Below, piece after piece: positions 55,826 to 64,000 of a stretch of 64,000 bases of DNA (the first letter of the stretch is position 1; each line of letters begins with the position of its first letter). The notes under the pieces are model-generated. The model saw only the letters and a list, made by a program, of their open reading frames with translations, was not told the DNA's origin and made no database searches. Source of the stretch: Flectonema sp. DT1601 (taxonomy: Eukaryota > Euglenozoa > Diplonemea > Diplonemida > Diplonemidae); contig OZ025790.1 of NCBI GenBank assembly GCA_964019425.1, forward strand, positions 310,001-374,000, read 5' to 3'. Position numbers and translations under genes: made by a program.

Positions 55826-56213
55826 TTATCATTGTTTTGTTATCGATCGACTTTGTCGACTAATTTCTATTTTCCGTCCTGGTCAAGACGCTAAACTGAT
55901 TGTTTTTTCTTTAAAAAATAAATAAAAAGAATAAAAAAAAAAAAAACAAAAAAAAAAGAATAAACAATGTTATCATTGTTTTTTTATCGATCGACTATGT
56001 CAATCACTTTCTATTTTTCGTCCTGGTCAGGACGCTAAACTGATTGTTTTTTCTTTAAAAATAAATAAAAAGAATAAAAAAAAAAAGAAAAAAGGAATAA
56101 ACAATGTTATCATTGTTTTTATTTTATCGATCGACTATGTCGATTACTTTCTATTTTCCGTCCTGGTCAAGACGCTAAACTGATTGTTTTTTCTTTAAAA
56201 AATAATAAGAAGG

Positions 56214-56245
<32 letters not shown>

Positions 56246-57177
56246 AATAAACAATGTTATCATTGTTTTTTTATCGATCGACTATGTCGATCACTTTCTA
56301 TTTTTCGTCCTGGTCAAGACGCTAAACTGATTGTTTTTTCTTTAAAAATAATAAAAAGGATTTAAAAAAAAAATAAAAAAAAAAAAAAAAAGATTAAACA
56401 ATGTTATCATTGTTTTTTTTTATCGATCGACTATGTCGATCACTTTCTATTTTCCGTCCTGGTCAAGACGCTAAACTGATTGTTTTTTTTTCAAAATTAA
56501 TAAAAAAGAATATAAAAAAAAAATAAAAAAAGAAGAATAAACAATGTTATCATTGTTTTTTTTTTTATTGTTCGACTTTGTTGACTAATTTCTATTTTCC
56601 GTTTTTTTTCTTTTTAAAAAATAAATAAAAAGAATTTAAAAAAAAAAAAAAAAAAAAGAATAAACAATGTTATCATTGTTTTTTTTTCATCGATCGACTA
56701 TGTCGATTACTTTCTATTTTCCGTCCTGGTCAAGACGCTAAACTGATTGTTTTTTTTTCAAAATTAATAAAAAAGAATATAAAAAAAAACAAAAACAAAA
56801 AGAATAAACAATGTTATCATTGTTTTTTTTTTATCGTTCGACTTTGTCGACTAATTTTTATTTTCCGTTTTTTTTTCTTTAAAAATAAATAAAAAGAATT
56901 TAAAAAAAAAAAAAAAAAAAAAGAATAAACAATGTTATCATTGTTTTTTTATCGATCGACTATGTCGATCACTTTCTATTTTCCGTCCTGGTCAAGACGC
57001 TAAACTGATTGTTTTTTCTTTAAAATAATAAAAAGGATTAAAAAAAAAAAAAAAAAAAAAAAAAGAATAAACAATGTTATCATTGTTTTTTATCGATCGA
57101 CTATGTCGATCACTTTCTATTTTCCGTCCTGGTCAAGACGCTAAACTGATTGTTTTTTCTTTAAAAAATAATTAAAA

Positions 57178-57210
<33 letters not shown>

Positions 57211-57466
57211 ATTAATCAATGTTATCATTGTTTTTTTATCGATCGACTATGTCGATCACTTTCAATTTTCCGTCCTGGTCAGGACGCTAAACTGATTGTT
57301 TTTTCTTTAAAAATAAATGAAAAGAACAAAAAAAAAAAAAAAAAAAAAAGGAATAAACAATGTTATCATTGTTTTTTTTTTATCGATCGACTATGTCGAT
57401 TACTTTCTATTTTCCGTCCTGGTCAAGACGCTAAACTGATTGTTTTTTCTTTAAAATAATTAAAAG

Positions 57467-57503
<37 letters not shown>

Positions 57504-58042
57504 ATAAACAATGTTATCATTGTTTTTTTTCTATCGATCGACTATGTCGATTAATTTCTATTTTCCGTCCTGATCGAGACGCTAAACTGATTGTTTCCTT
57601 TTTTTAAATAATAAATAAAAAAAAAAAAAAAAAAAAAAAAAGAGCATCTCCCTGCTATCCTCATATCCCCACAATAATATTATACCTTTTCATTTTCTCT
57701 TTCCTTTTCTGGTCTTTTTTTTTCTTTTTTTCCTTTTTCATACAACGTTTTTTATTTATATTTTTTTTTTTTTTTTTTTTTTTCATGTTTGATTATTTCC
57801 TCTTCATATTTTTTTTTTTCTATTCTTTCTTTTTTTTTTTTTTTTTTTTCTCTGCCTCTCTCTCAATTCTGTTCGTTTCTTTGAAACGAAAATTCATTTG
57901 AATATTATTCCTTGGTCAGCAACCATCATTGTCGCCCTTTGGGCCTGTTAAAAAAAAAAATAAAAATAAAAAGAAAGTTTACATCGGGAATAGGGCAGGA
58001 GCCAAAAGCTCCCAGTCCGTTACTTCCCACTTATCGAAATTC
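55826..58042 (+). mobile_element. X7: LINE 3' end starting mid-unit, 2,217 bp
   Basis: Opens TTATCATTGTTTTGTTATCG, i.e. inside the second unit of X1, directly after the 3' terminus of the full LINE, and then follows X1 to TCGAAATTC. One private change (CTATGTCAATCAC near 55995). Confidence 0.85.
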
Positions 58043-59324
58043 ACAGGTGGGGTGATGGGTTGCGCCACTGCAATCCAGTCACAAAAAGAAACAAAGGTAA
58101 TCTCCAGGGTTCTCGACCCTTGGCTCTCCCTGCGCAAGCATCGCATGGAGGGTGACGCTAAGCACCCGGGGGGTACGAAACAAACTTTCCCCCTGCTGTC
58201 CTGTTTGAAATAAAAAAAAAAAAAAAAAAAAAACAAAGGGATAGAAGTAAACAGAATACATTACACCTCAACAGGTGACGCTAAACACCCAGGGGATACA
58301 AACCAAACTTTCCCCCTGTTGCCCTGTTTGAAATAAATTAAAAAAAAGAACAAGAAAACAGAATACAATACTCAGCAATCAGACTCGTTCACTCGCTTCG
58401 TCAGAGCCGTTCGAGCCGATGCTCATGTAAAGTTACCTGTTTTCTTTTAACAAATTAAATAAAATAAAATAAAAATAAAGTATACAAACCAAACTTTCCC
58501 TGGAATACAATACCTAACAATCAGTGCGTTCACTGGCCTTAGGGCTGTTCGGACTTATGCTTTGGACTGTTCCCTTGCAGAAAAAAAAGTAAAATAAACC
58601 AACTTTGGGACATTAGAAAAGCATAAAATAAAAGTTGCTACAACCAAAAGACAACTGCAAAAAATAAGGTTTTTGTAGGGGAGCTACAATGTAGCAATAA
58701 TGTCACACAGTCATGTGGCAAGCTGAATAAGAAATTTGGGAGAGGAATAGGGGCAGTGAACTTTTGATTCAGGCCCTTCCCAACGAACAGGACGAAGACT
58801 TCTAAAACCTGAGATGAACCAATTGAGTTGAAACAAACAAATAACAGAGACGCAACACATACCGGAACATCATCGCAAGCAATGCTTCGGACCTCCGTCG
58901 ACCTTCGTTCTTCCGGCGGCAAAGGGAAACAAGAAAGAACGGGCAATGAGACAAACCTGTTAGTTGGTGTTGTGTTGTTGTTAAAAACAAAAACATAAAC
59001 GCCAGGAAGTTCGACAACGAAGACATCGACATCGATCGCTACTCTGCAGATGTCCGGCGGGTGTTTGTCTACACTGTGTTTATTGTTTGTTTTTTTCCCA
59101 AGGTTCAACCCTGGGAAGAGAAGTAAAAAATTCCGTCAGTGTTGGCCTTCCTGTTCGAAGGTGCGCACCAATGACGATAAATAGAGTGGGGGGGAGAAAA
59201 CCTTTGATCCAACTGGATCCCTTCACGAGCTGACATTGCCATGTGAAGTTAAATATTCTGGCGATGCCAGCTCAGGCGACTTAGCCTGCTTTTTTCTTTA
59301 AATAAAAAAAATAAAAAGATACCA
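58043..59324 (+). repeat. B unit B9 (type V)
   Basis: Complete B with GATCGCTACTCTGC; followed directly by B10. Confidence 0.9.
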
Positions 59325-59977
59325 ACAGGTGGGGTGATGGGTTGCGCCACTGCAATCCAGTCACAAAAAGAAACAAAGGTAATCTCCAGGGTTCTCGACC
59401 CTTGGCTCTCCCTGCGCAAGCATCGCATGGAGGGTGACGCTAAGCACCCGGGGGGTACGAAACAAACTTTCCCCCTGCTGTCCTGTTTGAAATAAAAAAA
59501 AAAAAAAAAAAAAAAACAAAGGGATAGAAGTAAACAGAATACATTACACCTCAACAGGTGACGCTAAACACCCAGGGGATACAAACCAAACTTTCCCCCT
59601 GTTGCCCTGTTTGAAATAAATTAAAAAAAAGAACAAGAAAACAGAATACAATACTCAGCAATCAGACTCGTTCACTCGCTTCGTCAGAGCCGTTCGAGCC
59701 GATGCTCATGTAAAGTTACCTGTTTTCTTTTAACAAATTAAATAAAATAAAATAAAAATAAAGTATACAAACCAAACTTTCCCTGGAATACAATACCTAA
59801 CAATCAGTGCGTTCACTGGCCTTAGGGCTGTTCGGACTTATGCTTTGGACTGTTCCCTTGCAGAAAAAAAAGTAAAATAAACCAACTTTGGGACATTAGA
59901 AAAGCATAAAATAAAAGTTGCTACAACCAAAAGACAACTGCAAAAAATAAGGTTTTTGTAGGGGAGCTACAATGTAG
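59325..59977 (+). repeat. B unit B10, left half only
   Basis: Stops at CTACAATGTAG, inside the short hairpin GCTACAATGTAGC, where it joins C-repeat sequence. The remainder of a B unit resumes at 62974. Confidence 0.85.
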
Positions 59978-59988
59978 CTCCCCTACAA
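59956..59988. repeat. Perfect 33-bp palindrome at the B/C junction
   Basis: TTGTAGGGGAGCTACA, one A, then TGTAGCTCCCCTACAA: 16-bp arms. Intact B units have only the inner 6-bp arms, so the right arm beyond CTACAATGTAGC was copied or inverted from the left during the rearrangement. Confidence 0.95.
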
Positions 59989-59992
59989 AGCT

Positions 59993-61358
59993 GAGAGATC
60001 CAGTGGGATCACTCAGGGTCTAGTAGAGACCACCAATGTTGTGCGTTGATAGGCAAGGTGATCAACCTTGACATTCTTTCTTTTCTCTCCTGTTGTGACA
60101 AACACAAAATACATGCACAGCTTACAGTGTGTTCTTTGTGTATGTTTTCTTCAGGTGTGAGTAGTTTTTTTGTTCTTGCTCTTCAGGGAGGGCCTTAGCC
60201 AAAAGCTAACAGTCCAAATCTCACCTGGTAACTTAACTCATTCTTTGTCAGTTTTGGCATCAAACCTGTAATGGTTACATTAACTACCATTTCAACAGGT
60301 TATTTACTGAAATATTTGTTCTAAAAGTTGCTAAGTATCTCTCACTTAGAAATTTTTTTATTTTTTTATTTTCAGCTCAATTAGCTACAAAGTGTTTCTA
60401 CTAAGTGTTTCTCACTTAGATTTTTTTGTGCTTTTCAGCTCCTTAAAAGCTGCTAAGTATTTCTGCTAAGTGTTTCTCACTTAGAATCTTATTGTTATGT
60501 TCGTTTTCTATCCCTTCTCCTATCCCTTTTGTTCAAAAAAAGCGGGAGGAAATTCTCTCATTCACGCTAAGATGCACTCTGAACTTTGATTTTTTGATCT
60601 GAGTGTGAGGGAATGACCTGTTAGTGCATTGGGCATAGGCTGGGCTGCAGTTTAGATGTCTTAGGTGTTAATAGGGGGTTCCTCTTAGCATTTTTCTTTG
60701 TTCCCACCTTATGATTTTCTTGAAGAAAAAAAATAGAAGTCATAATGGTGCTTCCCTCTGGAAGGGTTGTAAGCCATGGTGTCCAACTAAATTAAAGGAC
60801 AAGTCTGGGATAATCCCTGCCAGAGGGGCGAGTATTCTACCATGGTTGAAATACTCTGGCAACTGATCTTCAATTTTATGTTGTTTGTTAGCTGCTGGTG
60901 TATCTTGATTATGTGTTGATACTTGCATTTTTTTATTTGTAATCTTCTATTACAATTCTCTTTCTGTTCTGGTCTGTTACTTCATTTGTCTTGTTTAACT
61001 TCAGTTATATCCATTTTACTTTTTATTGTTTCCCATCTACTTTTTATTTTCTATTAGTTCTGGTCAGAAACTCCTGGGCAGCAAGAAGGAAAGCAGTTTA
61101 GTACTTCTGGGTGTTTGGCATCACCCCCCATAGTGAGCAAGTACAACAGGTAGCATTGGTAGTCTGTTGATCCTGAGTGATCCCAGCTACAGTTTTGTTT
61201 TTCTTTCTTTTTTTTAGAAGAAGATCAGGACATCCAAGCACTGCTGGATAGTTGCTGAATGCAGGGCCTGCCTGTGGCATTATAATAACAGGCTAAGTCA
61301 TTTGTAGTTCATAGTTTACCTTTGATTTTATAACTTCACACAGGGTACTATGAACGAT
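59993..61358 (+). repeat. C unit C1, 1,366 bp
   Basis: From GAGAGATCCAGTGGGATC to the next copy. It contains splice-like sites, a minus-strand 62-codon frame (60928-60740) and 60-codon frame (61280-61098) repeated in C2, a TCTCACTTAGA repeat (three TAAGTGTTTCTCACTTAG blocks near 60340-60485), and the segment shared with the LINE 3' region. It has the empty site for the LINE tail found at 8785. Confidence 0.85.
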
Positions 61359-62724
61359 GAGAGATCCAGTGGGATCACTCAGGGTCTAGTAGAGACCACC
61401 AATGTTGTGCGTTGATAGGCAAGGTGATCAACCTTGACATTCTTTCTTTTCTCTCCTGTTGTGACAAACACAAAATACATGCACAGCTTACAGTGTGTTC
61501 TTTGTGTATGTTTTCTTCAGGTGTGAGTAGTTTTTTTGTTCTTGCTCTTCAGGGAGGGCCTTAGCCAAAAGCTAACAGTCCAAATCTCACCTGGTAACTT
61601 AACTCATTCTTTGTCAGTTTTGGCATCAAACCTGTAATGGTTACATTAACTACCATTTCAACAGGTTATTTACTGAAATATTTGTTCTAAAAGTTGCTAA
61701 GTATCTCTCACTTAGAAATTTTTTTATTTTTTTATTTTCAGCTCAATTAGCTACAAAGTGTTTCTACTAAGTGTTTCTCACTTAGATTTTTTTGTGCTTT
61801 TCAGCTCCTTAAAAGCTGCTAAGTATTTCTGCTAAGTGTTTCTCACTTAGAATCTTATTGTTATGTTCGTTTTCTATCCCTTCTCCTATCCCTTTTGTTC
61901 AAAAAAAGCGGGAGGAAATTCTCTCATTCACGCTAAGATGCACTCTGAACTTTGATTTTTTGATCTGAGTGTGAGGGAATGACCTGTTAGTGCATTGGGC
62001 ATAGGCTGGGCTGCAGTTTAGATGTCTTAGGTGTTAATAAGGGGTTCCTCTTAGCATTTTTCTTTGTTCCCACCTTATGATTTTCTTGAAGAAAAAAAAT
62101 AGAAGTCATAATGGTGCTTCCCTCTGGAAGGGTTGTAAGCCATGGTGTCCAACTAAATTAAAGGACAAGTCTGGGATAATCCCTGCCAGAGGGGCGAGTA
62201 TTCTACCATGGTTGAAATACTCTGGCAACTGATCTTCAATTTTATGTTGTTTGTTAGCTGCTGGTGTATCTTGATTATGTGTTGATACTTGCATTTTTTT
62301 ATTTGTAATCTTCTATTACAATTCTCTTTCTGTTCTGGTCTGTTACTTCATTTGTCTTGTTTAACTTCAGTTATATCCATTTTACTTTTTATTGTTTCCC
62401 ATCTACTTTTTATTTTCTATTAGTTCTGGTCAGAAACTCCTGGGCAGCAAGAAGGAAAGCAGTTTAGTACTTCTGGGTGTTTGGCATCACCCCCCATAGT
62501 GAGCAAGTACAACAGGTAGCATTGGTAGTCTGTTGATCCTGAGTGATCCCAGCTACAGTTTTGTTTTTCTTTCTTTTTTTTAGAAGAAGATCAGGACATC
62601 CAAGCACTGCTGGATAGTTGCTGAATGCAGGGCCTGCCTGTGGCATTATAATAACAGGCTAAGTCATTTGTAGTTCATAGTTTACCTTTGATTTTATAAC
62701 TTCACACAGGGTACTATGAACGAT
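61359..62724 (+). repeat. C unit C2, 1,366 bp
   Basis: Near-identical tandem copy of C1 (one visible change: TAATAGGGGG against TAATAAGGGG). Confidence 0.9.
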
Positions 62725-62973
62725 GAGAGATCCAGTGGGATCACTCAGGGTCTAGTAGAGACCACCAATGTTGTGCGTTGATAGGCAAGGTGATCAACCT
62801 TGACATTCTTTCTTTTCTCTCCTGTTGTGACAAACACAAAATACATGCACAGCTTACAGTGTGTTCTTTGTGTATGTTTTCTTCAGGTGTGAGTAGTTTT
62901 TTTGTTCTTGCTCTTCAGGGAGGGCCTTAGCCAAAAGCTAACAGTCCAAATCTCACCTGGTAACTTAACTCAT
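62725..62973 (+). repeat. C unit C3, partial
   Basis: First ~249 bp of a third unit, ending TAACTTAACTCAT where B sequence (AATGTCACACAG) resumes. This is the same ACTCA site at which the old C copy was interrupted at 6806. Confidence 0.85.
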
Positions 62974-63599
62974 AATGTCACACAGTCATGTGGCAAGCTG
63001 AATAAGAAATTTGGGAGAGGAATAGGGGCAGTGAACTTTTGATTCAGGCCCTTCCCAACGAACAGGACGAAGACTTCTAAAACCTGAGATGAACCAATTG
63101 AGTTGAAACAAACAAATAACAGAGACGCAACACATACCGGAACATCATCGCAAGCAATGCTTCGGACCTCCGTCGACCTTCGTTCTTCCGGCGGCAAAGG
63201 GAAACAAGAAAGAACGGGCAATGAGACAAACCTGTTAGTTGGTGTTGTGTTGTTGTTAAAAACAAAAACATAAACGCCAGGAAGTTCGACAACGAAGACA
63301 TCGACATCGATCGCTACTCTGCAGATGTCCGGCGGGTGTTTGTCTACACTGTGTTTATTGTTTGTTTTTTTCCCAAGGTTCAACCCTGGGAAGAGAAGTA
63401 AAAAATTCCGTCAGTGTTGGCCTTCCTGTTCGAAGGTGCGCACCAATGACGATAAATAGAGTGGGGGGGAGAAAACCTTTGATCCAACTGGATCCCTTCA
63501 CGAGCTGACATTGCCATGTGAAGTTAAATATTCTGGCGATGCCAGCTCAGGCGACTTAGCCTGCTTTTTTCTTTAAATAAAAAAAATAAAAAGATACCA
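62974..63599 (+). repeat. B unit B11, right half (type V)
   Basis: Resumes at AATGTCACACAG, four bases or fewer after the point where B10 stopped, and ends GATACCA. The C block therefore sits inside one B unit. Confidence 0.85.
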
Positions 63600-64000
63600 A
63601 CAGGTGGGGTGATGGGTTGCGCCACTGCAATCCAGTCACAAAAAGAAACAAAGGTAATCTCCAGGGTTCTCGACCCTTGGCTCTCCCTGCGCAAGCATCG
63701 CATGGAGGGTGACGCTAAGCACCCGGGGGGTACGAAACAAACTTTCCCCCTGCTGTCCTGTTTGAAATAAAAAAAAAAAAAAAAAAAAAAACAAAGGGAT
63801 AGAAGTAAACAGAATACATTACACCTCAACAGGTGACGCTAAACACCCAGGGGATACAAACCAAACTTTCCCCCTGTTGCCCTGTTTGAAATAAATTAAA
63901 AAAAAGAACAAGAAAACAGAATACAATACTCAGCAATCAGACTCGTTCACTCGCTTCGTCAGAGCCGTTCGAGCCGATGCTCATGTAAAGTTACCTGTTT
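63600..64000 (+). repeat. B unit B12, left part, cut by window end
   Basis: Starts ACAGGTGGGGTGATGG directly after B11 with no X block and runs to the end of the window, so the macrosatellite continues. Confidence 0.9.

Overview
The window is eukaryotic, AT-rich, and built almost wholly from repeats. Nothing prokaryotic is visible: no operons, no ribosome-binding sites, long A/T homopolymers everywhere, splice-like signals in several places, and a non-LTR retrotransposon (LINE) as the only long open frame. I cannot name the host species from sequence alone. A small-genome or unicellular eukaryote, or an invertebrate, would fit.

Left edge (1-6.5 kb): the 5' part of an apparent host gene for a secreted protein runs off the left end on the minus strand. 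It is followed by an unclassified DNA transposon with terminal inverted repeats (1119-3929, 5-bp target duplication AACCA), a diverged relic of a LINE 3' region, and a stretch with weak exon-like open frames. From 6.5 to 19.4 kb there are old and young pieces of one LINE family, in both orientations and nested into a 1.37-kb repeat called C here, plus a palindrome-rich patch, a tRNA-like sequence, a 154-bp duplication and one LINE copy with an apparent 5' inversion.

Middle (19.4-44.7 kb): a higher-order macrosatellite. It alternates one or two copies of a 1,282-1,283-bp unit (B) with 2.2-2.6-kb blocks (X). Each X is the 3' end of the LINE: a plus-orientation array of roughly 120-150-bp units plus a conserved ~400-bp tail. 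X and B lengths and diagnostic variants show expansion by unequal exchange.

LINE and right edge (44.7-64 kb): an apparently complete LINE of about 11.1 kb (44699-55825). It has one open frame of ~1,708 codons with two N-terminal CCHC zinc fingers, reverse transcriptase with FADD, a CCHC knuckle, a restriction-like endonuclease, and an unusual C-terminal extension of more than 500 residues rich in coiled coil. Its 3' untranslated region is about 5.5 kb and is itself made of nested satellites: a ~200-bp pair, a GAGATACC minisatellite, and about 27 units of the same array seen in X. Further X, B and tandem C units follow to the window end.

Taken together, the locus looks like a retrotransposon whose satellite-bearing 3' end has seeded a macrosatellite. 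Two insertions can be read against empty sites (B-B junction; C unit) and show blunt insertion without target duplication. Long homopolymers and near-identical repeats mean that copy numbers and some junctions could be assembly artefacts.
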